Source: Frigoribacterium faeni (lineage in GTDB: Bacteria > Actinomycetota > Actinomycetes > Actinomycetales > Microbacteriaceae). Taken from it: DNA of 64,000 nt. The stretch covers positions 62,001 to 126,000 of the forward strand of contig NZ_BJUV01000003.1 in the NCBI RefSeq assembly GCF_007988805.1, written 5' to 3'. Below are positions 44,430 through 51,475 of this stretch, one piece after another. The notes beneath the pieces are model-generated. The model made no database searches and was not told the DNA's origin. It saw only the letters and a program-made list of their open reading frames with translations. The translations under genes were made by a program, and so were the position numbers. The first letter of the stretch is position 1; each line of letters opens with the position of its first letter.

Positions 44430-44924
44430 ATGCGCACTCTCGTCCTCAACGCCGGCTTCGAACCGCTGGCCGTGGTGTCCGATCGGCGGGCCCTCGTGCT
44501 CGTCATGACCCAGAAGGCTACGGTCGTGTCGGCCGACGCCGACCATCCGGTGCTCGGGGCGACGATCGCCTACGACCGTCCGTCGGTGATCGTGCTGACC
44601 CGGTACGTGCGGATCCCGCATGGGCGGACCATCCCGGTCTCCCGGCGAGGGGTGCTGCGGCGCGACGCGCACCACTGCGCCTACTGCGGGCGCTCGGCGA
44701 CGACCATCGACCACGTCCAGCCGCGATCGCGCGGCGGGGCCGACAGCTGGGAGAACCTCGTGGCCTGCTGCCTCAAGTGCAACAACCTGAAGAGCGACCG
44801 GACGCCGGCCGAGATGGGCTGGGTGCTGCGCTGGACGCCGAAGGCGCCGCACGGGGTCGGCTGGGTCGTGCGCGGGGTGGAGCGGCCGCAGCGCGAGTGG
44901 GACGAGTTCCTGGCTGCTGCGTGA
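44430..44924 (+). CDS. HNH endonuclease family protein
   Basis: 164 residues. N-terminal domain LVLNAGFEPLAVVSDRRAL, common to actinobacterial HNH proteins, then an HNH core with zinc cysteines CAYC near 85, catalytic DHVQPRSRGG near 97, and CLKCNNLK near 114. Ribosome-binding site AAAGGGA before ATG 44430. No restriction or phage genes are near, so this is probably a housekeeping or repair nuclease, of unknown target. Followed by a large palindrome. Confidence 0.88.
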   Translation: MRTLVLNAGFEPLAVVSDRRALVLVMTQKATVVSADADHPVLGATIAYDRPSVIVLTRYVRIPHGRTIPVSRRGVLRRDAHHCAYCGRSATTIDHVQPRSRGGADSWENLVACCLKCNNLKSDRTPAEMGWVLRWTPKAPHGVGWVVRGVERPQREWDEFLAAA

Positions 44925-44938
44925 GGGGCGGTCGGGCG

Positions 44939-45008
44939 ACGATGAACCCCGTTCGCGACGATGAACCCCGTTTTCGCGAGGTTCATGGTCGCGAACGGGG
45001 TTCATCGT
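44939..45008. repeat. Long palindrome with nested hairpin after HNH gene
   Basis: 21-bp perfect arms (44939-44959 with 44988-45008; core GATGAACCCCGTTCGCGAC) enclose a 28-base interior which itself pairs (ATGAACC with GGTTCAT) and repeats the outer word. It begins 15 bp after the HNH stop. Probably the terminator, but larger than needed. Confidence 0.85.
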
Positions 45009-45150
45009 GTGGGCGGGGGTCGATCGAACCCCGGCGTGAGCGGAGAACCTCGTCGTGCGGGGGTTCCGTGCTCATGCCGGGGTGCGGCGCGGGGCGGAGC
45101 CCTGGTCGGCGGGCGTCAGGAGGCGCGGGTTCGGTAGACTCGCCGGGTCA

Positions 45151-45222
45151 GCCTCTGTAGCTCAATGGAAGAGCAGTTCCGTCCTAAGGAAAGGGTTGGG
45201 GGTTCGAGTCCCTCCAGGGGCA
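45151..45222 (+). tRNA. tRNA-Arg (anticodon CCT)
   Basis: Acceptor GCCTCTG pairs with CAGGGGC, D-arm AGCTC..GAGC, anticodon loop GTCCTAA (anticodon CCT, codon AGG), T-arm GGGGG-TTCGAGT-CCCTC. CCA is not encoded. TAGACT box at 45135-45140. The 3' end is repeated downstream in inverted form. Confidence 0.9.
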
Positions 45223-45390
45223 CCCCAACGCCGCTGCGCGCCGATGTGCCCCTGGAGGCACTCGAACCCCTGAGGCCCCGCGCTTCGCGCGCCCGTTCAG
45301 GGGCACTTCCAACGCCGCTGCGCGCCGATGTGCCCCTGGGGGGACTCGAACCCCCGCGGCCCCGCGCTTCGCGCGCCCGTCCAGGGGCAC
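45215..45390 (-). repeat. Tandem 83/84-bp units containing tRNA-like (acceptor plus T-arm) elements
   Basis: Two units (45215-45297 and 45298-45381), each beginning CAGGGGCAC, the tRNA-Arg 3' end. On the minus strand each holds a 61-base element (45246-45306 and 45330-45390): GTGCCCCTG pairs with CAGGGGCAC as an acceptor-like stem, a GC hairpin replaces the D and anticodon arms, and a canonical T-arm follows (copy 2: GGGGG-TTCGAGT-CCCCC). They read as truncated, antisense tRNA-like copies. Confidence 0.8.
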
Positions 45391-45452
45391 GTGGACCCGC
45401 TCATGCTCCCGATGGCCGGGGCCACCGCGCGACCGTGCGGCAGACTGAGCGC

Positions 45453-46148
45453 ATGGGGGCACCACGGGGGAAGAGCCGTCGACCGACTCGCCGACGCACG
45501 ACGCGCGCGAAGCGGCCGCGTCCGAAGCGGACGGCGACCGAATGGCTGCAGCTCGCTCTCATCCTGCCTCTCGTCATCGGGATCGCGCTCGTCGCCACGG
45601 GGGTCATCATGCTCCCCGGGGCCGCCCTCGCCCGACACTCCTCGGACACGCTCGTCGACGCGGGCGAGACCGGCACGGGAACGGTCGTCGAGGTCATGCG
45701 AACCCACGACCCCGGATCCCGGTACGGCAGCGGCCCGACGGTCTATTACCCCGTCACCGAACAGGTGCTCGACGGCGCGGAGAGCACGAAGGAGTGGACC
45801 GCCTACAAGGTCCGCGACGAGACGTACTGGGCGGTCGGCGACAGGGTCCCGCTCCGGTTCGACCCGGCGGATCCGACTCACGTCGTCCTCGATGGCGAGG
45901 CCGACCGGCGGATCGTCGAGAGGCGGGCGTGGACCTTCGGGCTCGAGCTGCTCGTCGGCACCGGGTTCCTCCTCCTCGGCATCGGCGCGGAGGCGTCGCG
46001 CCGCAGATGGCTCCCGTCCGACGCCGATCGTCGGAAGACGCGCGCGGCCCGGCGGCGGGGTGCGGAGCGGGCGAGACGCCGAGCCAGGCGACGTGCGGAA
46101 CGCCGGGCCGAGAGGCCGGCGCAGCACGGCGGCGGGTCGGTGTCGTGA
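45453..46148 (+). CDS. DUF3592-like membrane protein
   Basis: 231 residues. Basic N-terminus, transmembrane helix 1 (about 31-55), a beta-rich extracytoplasmic domain with GTGTVVEVMRTHDPG and VYYPVTEQ near 75-100 and RVPLRFDPADPTHVVLD near 130, helix 2 (about 155-175) and an Arg-rich tail. The order matches DUF3592 proteins, of unknown function. CAGACT box 6 bases before ATG 45453 suggests a leaderless start. Ended by the inverted repeat at 46199. Confidence 0.7.
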   Translation: MGAPRGKSRRPTRRRTTRAKRPRPKRTATEWLQLALILPLVIGIALVATGVIMLPGAALARHSSDTLVDAGETGTGTVVEVMRTHDPGSRYGSGPTVYYPVTEQVLDGAESTKEWTAYKVRDETYWAVGDRVPLRFDPADPTHVVLDGEADRRIVERRAWTFGLELLVGTGFLLLGIGAEASRRRWLPSDADRRKTRAARRRGAERARRRARRRAERRAERPAQHGGGSVS

Positions 46149-46198
46149 TCGAGGGTGGAGCCTCCCCGGGCGAGAGCGGCGCCGAGCGCGGGCGATCA

Positions 46199-46244
46199 GC
46201 CGAGGAGGCGCGGTGCGGGAGGTCTCGCACCGCGCCTCCTCGGC
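46199..46244. terminator. Inverted repeat of the GAGGAGGCGCG word
   Basis: Perfect 19-bp stem GCCGAGGAGGCGCGGTGCG (46199-46217 with 46226-46244), 8-base loop, 50 bp after the DUF3592-like gene. Confidence 0.8.
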
Positions 46245-46375
46245 TCGCTCGGTCCCCCGCGCCCAGGGGGCAGTAATACGACAGGTGTAGCCTGAAACGG
46301 TCGCGCAAGGACGTGCGACCGGGCTCCGGCGTCGAGTCGGTGCCGACGTGTCACCGAGAGAATCGGAGCCAGCTC

Positions 46376-47161
46376 ATGGAGCGTTTCACCGACAAGGTCG
46401 TCCTCATCACCGGCGGAGGGTCGGGCCTCGGCCGGGCCGCCGCCGTCCGCGTCGCCGAGGAGGGTGCGAAGCTCGCCCTCGTCGACGTCTCCGAGAAGGG
46501 CCTGGCCGACTCGCAGGCCGCCGTGCTCGAGGCCGTGCCCGGTGCCGACGTGCTCACCATCGTCGCCTACGTGTCGAGCGAGACCGACGTCGCACGCTAC
46601 GTCGACGCCACCGTCGAGCGCTTCGGGCGCATCGACGCCTTCTTCAACAACGCCGGCATCGAAGGGAAGCAGAACCTCACCGAGGACTTCGGCGCCGACG
46701 AGTTCGACAAGGTCGTCTCGATCAACCTGCGCGGCGTGTTCCTCGGGCTCGAGAAGGTGCTCGGCGTCATGCGCGCCCAGGGCGACGGCGGCACCGTCGT
46801 CAACACCGCCAGCGTCGGCGGCATCCGCGGCGTCGGCAACCAGTCGGGCTACGCCGCCGCCAAGCACGGCGTCGTCGGCCTGACCCGCAACTCGGCCGTC
46901 GAGTACGGCCAGTTCGGCATCCGCATCAACGCGATCGCCCCCGGCGCCATCTGGACCCCGATGGTCGAGGCCTCGATGCGCCAGCTCGACGCCGAGGACC
47001 CCAAGGGCGCGGCGGAGCAGTTCATCCAGATCAACCCGACCAAGCGCTACGGCGAGGCCTCCGAGATCGCCTCGGTCGTCGCGTTCCTGCTGTCGGACGA
47101 CGCCAGCTACGTCAACGCCGCGGTCGTGCCGATCGACGGCGGGCAGTCCGCCAAGTACTGA
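46376..47161 (+). CDS. Short-chain dehydrogenase/reductase
   Basis: 261-residue classical SDR. Cofactor motif TGGGSGLG near 12-19, NNAG near 88, catalytic Ser in NTASVGG near 140 and YAAAK near 157. ATG 46376 follows CGGAG; a TAGCCT box at about 46287 gives a leader of about 80 bases. Substrate unknown. The hairpin array begins right after the stop. Confidence 0.9.
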   Translation: MERFTDKVVLITGGGSGLGRAAAVRVAEEGAKLALVDVSEKGLADSQAAVLEAVPGADVLTIVAYVSSETDVARYVDATVERFGRIDAFFNNAGIEGKQNLTEDFGADEFDKVVSINLRGVFLGLEKVLGVMRAQGDGGTVVNTASVGGIRGVGNQSGYAAAKHGVVGLTRNSAVEYGQFGIRINAIAPGAIWTPMVEASMRQLDAEDPKGAAEQFIQINPTKRYGEASEIASVVAFLLSDDASYVNAAVVPIDGGQSAKY

Positions 47162-47612
47162 CGCCGGGCCCCGCGCGGCTTGTCGCACCGCGTTCCGAGC
47201 GCCGCACCGGGACTAGACGCGGTGCGGTGTCCGTTTCGCGGTGCGGTGCTTGTTTTGCGGTGCGGTGTTCGTTTCGCGGTGCGATGTGCCGCGGGGCTTG
47301 TCGCACCGCGTTTCGAGCACCACGCCGGGACTAGCTGCGGTGCGGTGTCCGCTTCGCGGTGCAGTGTCCGTTTCGCGGTGCGGTGTCCGTTTCGCAGTGC
47401 AGTGTGCCGCGGGGCTTGTCGCACCGCGTTTCGAGCGCGGCACCGGGACTAGACGCGGTGCGGTGCTCGTTTGGCGGTGCGGTGTCCGTTTCGCGGTGCA
47501 GTGTGCCGCGGGGCTTGTTGCACCGCGTTTCGAGCGCGGCACCGGGACTAGACGCGGTGCGGTGCTCGTTTCGCGGTGCGGTGCGGTGCGGTGCGGTGCG
47601 GTGCGGTGCGTG
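47162..47612. repeat. Second GCACCG/CTAG hairpin array with 19-bp subrepeats
   Basis: Four units begin near 47178, 47298, 47417 and 47515 at GCTTGT(C/T)GCACCGCGTTTCG, each with GGGACTAG and then one to three copies of a 19-bp word (GCGGTGCGGTGTCCGTTTC). It ends in a (GGTGC)n run of about eight units (47573-47610). It shares GCACCGCGTTTCG, the CTAG core and the GCGGTGCGGTG word with the array at 15.5 kb. No gene is present in these 450 bp. Confidence 0.9.
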
Positions 47613-47615
47613 GGA

Positions 47616-47662
47616 GCCGGGGAGGCGCGGGGCGTCGGGGACGGACGCCGCGCCTCCTCGGC
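47616..47662. terminator. Imperfect inverted repeat of the GAGGAGGCGCG word
   Basis: GCCGGGGAGGCGCGG-G-GCGTC (47616-47636) pairs with GACGCCGCGCCTCCTCGGC (47644-47662) with one mismatch and one bulge, between the hairpin array and the next gene. Confidence 0.65.
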
Positions 47663-47697
47663 ATGTCATCGCCGGAGGCGCCTGCCAGGATGTCGGC

Positions 47698-48459
47698 ATG
47701 CGGAGTTTCGACGACCTGGTGGGCGAGGCGGCGACGGCCGACGTGACGGGCTGGGGCTTCGGGTGGCTCGACGGCCGCGCGACCGAGGAGCGGCCGCCCT
47801 GGGGCTACGCGCACCTGATGGCCGAGCGGTTCGCCCGGGTCGAGTCCGCTCTCGACCTCGACACGGGCGGCGGCGAGGTCGTCGCGGAGGCGCCCGTGCT
47901 GCCTCCGCGCATGGTCGTGACCGAGGGGTGGCCGCCCAACGCCCGTGCGGCGCGCGAACGCCTGGGGCCGCGCGGGGTCGACGTCGTCGAGACGGTCGAG
48001 GGCGGCGGCCTGCCGGTCGCCGACGCGTCGTTCGAGCTGGTGACGGCGCGGCACCCGGTCCGGCCCGACTGGGTCGAGATCGCCCGGGTGCTGGCGCCCG
48101 GCGGTGCGTACCTCGCACAGCACGTGGGCCCGGCCTCCGCCTTCGAGCTCATCGAGTACTTCCTCGGGCCGCTGCCGGAGCAGCGCCGGGCCCGCGACCC
48201 CCGGGCCGAGACCGCCGAGGCGCGCGAGGCCGGGCTCGAGGTCGTGCAGCTGCGCGAGGCCACCTGCCGCATGGAGTTCTCCGACGTCGGAGCGGTCGTC
48301 TGGGTCCTGCGGAAATGCGTGTGGTGGGTTCCCGACTTCAGCGTCGAGCGGTACCGCGACCGGCTCGTCGAGCTCGACGCGCAGCTCCGGGGCGGCGAGC
48401 GGTTCGTCGCGTACTCGACGCGGCACCTGATCGAGGCGCGGCGACCGCTCGCGGTGTGA
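47698..48459 (+). CDS. Methyltransferase-like protein (SAM-dependent fold, class I)
   Basis: 253 residues resembling actinobacterial class I methyltransferases. ALDLDTGGGEVVAEAPVLPPRMVVTEGWPPN near 51 is the SAM-binding loop and acidic strand (DTGGGE), followed by LPVADASFELVTARHPV near 100 and RVLAPGGAYLAQHVG near 124. Substrate unknown. ATG 47698 has a CAGGAT box 6 bases upstream. Convergent with the DeoR gene, 13 bp apart. Confidence 0.8.
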   Translation: MRSFDDLVGEAATADVTGWGFGWLDGRATEERPPWGYAHLMAERFARVESALDLDTGGGEVVAEAPVLPPRMVVTEGWPPNARAARERLGPRGVDVVETVEGGGLPVADASFELVTARHPVRPDWVEIARVLAPGGAYLAQHVGPASAFELIEYFLGPLPEQRRARDPRAETAEAREAGLEVVQLREATCRMEFSDVGAVVWVLRKCVWWVPDFSVERYRDRLVELDAQLRGGERFVAYSTRHLIEARRPLAV

Positions 48460-48472
48460 GGGCGGGTGCGCC

Positions 48473-49258
48473 TCAGCTCGGTGCGACGACGAGGTCGACG
48501 CCCGCGTCGCGGACCGTGCCGGCGACGCCGTCGGTCAGTCCCGCGTCGGTGACGACGAGGTCGAGCTCGTCGAGTCGGAGCGCCCGGTACTTCGCGAACC
48601 GGCCGTACTTCGAGCTGTCCGCCACGAGCACCGACGACTCCGACGCGGCCACGGCGGCCCGCTTCGCGTCGATCTTCGCCTCGACCGGCGTCGTCACCCC
48701 GTGGGAGAGATCCCACGAGCTCGACGAGATGAATGCGAGGTCGAGCGAGAGCTCGTCGAGCATCAGACGCGTCAGCCGGCCCATCGTCGACCGGTTCGAC
48801 TTCTCGACCCGCCCGCCGACGCAGATCAGGTCCGCGCTCGGGTGGTCGAGGAACGCCTCGACCGTCACGAGGTCGTTCGTGACGACCGTGAGGCCGGCGA
48901 CGTCGTCGAGGAACGGGCGCATGGCCTGGATCGTCGTGCCGGCATCGAGGTAAACGGTCATGTCGTCGTGCACCAGCTCGGCGGCCCGCCGCGCGATCGC
49001 GCGCTTCTCGGCGACGTCGGCCGCCTCCTTCTCGGCTCGGCTCGGCTCGACCAGCAGACGCGACGCCAGCTTGGCCCCGCCGGGCGTCGCCGACACCCGG
49101 CCCTGCTCCTCGAGGACGGCGACGTCGCGGCGCACCGTCATCTGGCTCACCCCGAGCAGATCGGTGAGCTGGTGATAACTCAGGACCCGCTCCCGTTCGA
49201 GGTGGCCCACGATGCTCTCGCGGCGCTGCTCGGGGATCAGGGGTGTCGTCTGCGGCAT
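48473..49258 (-). CDS. DeoR-family transcriptional regulator of the tetronate locus
   Basis: 261 residues with an N-terminal DeoR helix-turn-helix (LSYHQLTDLLGVSQMTVRRDVAVLEEQGRV, key part SQMTVRRD near 38-45) and a C-terminal sugar-phosphate sensor domain (LDAGTTIQAMRPFL near 103; ADSSKYGR near 214). Lies 22 bp downstream of otnC on the same strand, so it is in the operon and probably autoregulates it, responding to a phosphorylated four-carbon acid. Confidence 0.9.
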   Translation of the reverse strand: MPQTTPLIPEQRRESIVGHLERERVLSYHQLTDLLGVSQMTVRRDVAVLEEQGRVSATPGGAKLASRLLVEPSRAEKEAADVAEKRAIARRAAELVHDDMTVYLDAGTTIQAMRPFLDDVAGLTVVTNDLVTVEAFLDHPSADLICVGGRVEKSNRSTMGRLTRLMLDELSLDLAFISSSSWDLSHGVTTPVEAKIDAKRAAVAASESSVLVADSSKYGRFAKYRALRLDELDLVVTDAGLTDGVAGTVRDAGVDLVVAPS

Positions 49259-49280
49259 CGTCCCGGCCTTTCTCGCGGCG

Positions 49281-50024
49281 TCAGCTTAGTGCGGCGGCAT
49301 CGGTCCACGGCGTGCCCCACGACGCCGTGATCGCCCGCACCTGCTCGGGCGCGATCAGCCTCCGCGCCCCGCCCTGCGTGAGCAGCGTCACGCGGCAGGC
49401 CTCCTCGAGCTCGACGGCGCTCGACACGGCGGCCTCGATCGACTCGGCTCCGACGACGGCGCCGTGGTTCGACAGCAGGGCGGCCCGGAACGGGTGGGGG
49501 CTGTCGGTGATGAGATCCCCCATGGCCGGATCGCCGGGTGCGACGAAGCCGAGGAGCGGCACCTGACCCAGGCGCATCAACGAGTAGGGCGTCAGTGGGG
49601 GCACGGCGCTGTGGTCGGCCCACGGCTCGAGGCACGAGAGGGCCACCGCGTACGGCGAGTGGACGTGCACGACGGCCCGGTGGGCGGGGTTCTTCGCGAG
49701 CAGGGCGACGTGCAGCGCGACCTCCTTCGAGGGACGCGGCCCGAGCGGCTGCCCCTCGGCGTCGACGATCGGACGACCGTCGGCGCCGAGCACGGCCAGG
49801 TCGTCGCCGCCGAGCGAACCCAGGCTGGTGCCGGTGCCCGTCATGAGCAGCTGGCCGCCGGACCGCAGGCTGAGGTTGCCCGAACTGCCCGGGCTGAGAC
49901 CGGCGTCGACCAGCGCCCGCCCTGCCGCGACCAGGCGGTCGATGTCGGCCCGTCGGTCGGCGTCGGCCGGGCGATCCGCGTCGTCGCGGCGATCGACGTC
50001 CCGCGTCGGCCCGGCGTCGCTCAC
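49281..50024 (-). CDS. otnC: 3-oxo-tetronate 4-phosphate decarboxylase (class II aldolase family)
   Basis: 247 residues of the class II aldolase/adducin fold: SPGSSGNLSLRSG near 44, zinc histidines in HVHSPYA near 118 and SNHGAVV near 184. A charged Asp/Arg-rich N-terminus (about 25 residues) is extra. Next to otnK, this identifies OtnC, which decarboxylates 3-oxo-tetronate-4-phosphate to DHAP. GTG 50024 overlaps the otnK stop (GTGA). A short-start alternative near residue 26 cannot be excluded. Confidence 0.85.
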   Translation of the reverse strand: MSDAGPTRDVDRRDDADRPADADRRADIDRLVAAGRALVDAGLSPGSSGNLSLRSGGQLLMTGTGTSLGSLGGDDLAVLGADGRPIVDAEGQPLGPRPSKEVALHVALLAKNPAHRAVVHVHSPYAVALSCLEPWADHSAVPPLTPYSLMRLGQVPLLGFVAPGDPAMGDLITDSPHPFRAALLSNHGAVVGAESIEAAVSSAVELEEACRVTLLTQGGARRLIAPEQVRAITASWGTPWTDAAALS

Positions 50025-51274
50025 GCGCCGACCTCGGGCGAGAGAGCGCCCCAGGCGCTCGAGAAGAGGTCCACGCCGCCGAAGTTGCCGCTCTTCAGCA
50101 CCAGGGCGACGTCGCGGCCGGAGCGGGTGGTGGCTGCGCTCCAGCAGACGCCCGGCGCGAGCTGCGGTCCGATGTCGAGCACGCCGACGCCTAGAGCCTG
50201 CACGACGGCCCCGCTGGTCTCGCCGCCCGCCACGATCACCCGGTCGACGTCGCCGTGATCGACGAGTCCGGCGACCAGCGTCGACAGGACGGTCTCGACC
50301 GCCGTGGCCGCTCCCGGGAGGGAGTCGGCGGAGCGCACGTCGGCTGGCTCGCCGACCGAGTAGACGACCGGCACGGCCTCGGGGGCGAGCCCGCGGACCC
50401 AGGTCGCGAGGGCGGCGGCCTCGGCCGCGGGGTCGGCTGTCGCCGCGGCGACGTCGACCCGGCGGACCGGATGACGACCGGCGGCGTCGGCGATCTGACC
50501 GCGCGTCGTCGCCGACGCCGACCCGCAGACGACGAGTCGCCGGGCCGCGTACGAGCCGACCGCGTCGACGCCCGATCCGCCGGTGGGGCCCTCGAGTCCG
50601 AGGGCGAGTCCCGACCCTCCGCTGATCAGGCGGTCGTCGGCCGTGGCGGCGGCGATGGTCCGCAGATCGTCGTCGTCGACGGCGTCCACCACGACGTAGC
50701 CGGCCGCGGCGGCGTCGAGGGCCTCGCGCAGCGGCCCGGCCCCTCGGCGCACGGTCGCCAGCGGGATCTCGCCGATCTCGGCCGCGGTCTGCGGGGCGAG
50801 GAGGTCGCGCAGACGCGACCGCGTCATCGGGGTCAACGGGTGGTGACGCATCGAGGAATCCTCGAGCAGGTCACCCCCGACGAAGAGGTGCCCTCGGTAG
50901 ACCGTGCGGCCGTTGGCGGGGAACGCGGGCACGACCACGACCCGGTCGGCCTCGAGCAGCGAGCGCAGGGCGTCGAGCACCGGCCCGATGTTCCCCTCGT
51001 CGGTTGAGTCGAAGGTCGAGCAGTACTTGGCGTAGATCCTCTCGGCGCCCCAGCCGAGGAGGCGCGTGGCCGCTCCCACGGACTCGCTCACCGCGGTCGC
51101 CACGGGCGCGGTCCGGGACTTGAGGGCCACGACGACCGCATCGAGCTCGGACAGGTGGGCGGGGGAGAGGTCGTGGTCGTCGATGACCACGGCGGTGCGG
51201 AAGCCGCGGACGCGCAGGGTCGTCGCGAGATCGGTGGCTCCGGTGAAGTCGTCTGCGACGGCGCCTATCAGCAT
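50021..51274 (-). CDS. otnK: 3-oxo-tetronate kinase (four-carbon acid sugar kinase)
   Basis: 417-residue DUF1537-type kinase. N-terminal substrate domain begins IGAVADDFTGATDLA and contains KYCSTFDSTDEGNIGP near 83; the C-terminal nucleotide domain has VVYSVGEPAD and VIVAGGETSGAVVQALG near 345-360. OtnK phosphorylates 3-oxo-tetronates before OtnC cleavage. First gene of the otnK-otnC-deoR operon; divergent from the COG4091 gene across a 200-bp control region. Confidence 0.9.
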   Translation of the reverse strand: MLIGAVADDFTGATDLATTLRVRGFRTAVVIDDHDLSPAHLSELDAVVVALKSRTAPVATAVSESVGAATRLLGWGAERIYAKYCSTFDSTDEGNIGPVLDALRSLLEADRVVVVPAFPANGRTVYRGHLFVGGDLLEDSSMRHHPLTPMTRSRLRDLLAPQTAAEIGEIPLATVRRGAGPLREALDAAAAGYVVVDAVDDDDLRTIAAATADDRLISGGSGLALGLEGPTGGSGVDAVGSYAARRLVVCGSASATTRGQIADAAGRHPVRRVDVAAATADPAAEAAALATWVRGLAPEAVPVVYSVGEPADVRSADSLPGAATAVETVLSTLVAGLVDHGDVDRVIVAGGETSGAVVQALGVGVLDIGPQLAPGVCWSAATTRSGRDVALVLKSGNFGGVDLFSSAWGALSPEVGA

Positions 51275-51374
51275 GGGGGCCTTTCGGTGCTGCGGCCCGA
51301 GGTGACGGCGGAGCGTCGATCGGGCGGTCGGTGGGGCTGGCCGGATCAGTCTATGTGACGATCTGGGAGAATGT

Positions 51375-51402
51375 TTGACAATTTGTGAAGTCTCGCTATG
51401 GT
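51375..51402 (+). promoter_or_regulatory. Promoter of COG4091 gene with overlapping DeoR-type operator
   Basis: -35 TTGACA (51375-51380) and -10 TATGGT (51397-51402), 16 bases apart. An imperfect palindrome TTGACAA-T-TTGTGAA (51375-51389, two mismatched positions and a centre base) overlaps the -35 box and is a candidate site for the adjacent DeoR regulator. Confidence 0.6.
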
Positions 51403-51475
51403 TGCTGTGCTCGCCTCAGCTCTCACCCGACGACGCCTCCTCGCGGGGCGAGCCCCTCAACGAACGGGAACAACG

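Noticed and set aside
44430-44924. HNH protein as part of a restriction-modification or phage-defence system
   Set aside because: No methyltransferase, helicase or other defence gene lies next to it; neighbours are a wall hydrolase and a tRNA.
45151-45390. Integrated mobile element at tRNA-Arg
   Set aside because: The tRNA 3' end is repeated, but within 170 bp, in inverted orientation, and no integrase or cargo genes follow.
47162-47612. CRISPR array
   Set aside because: Repeats are contiguous and nested, with no unique spacers of constant length, and no cas genes are near.
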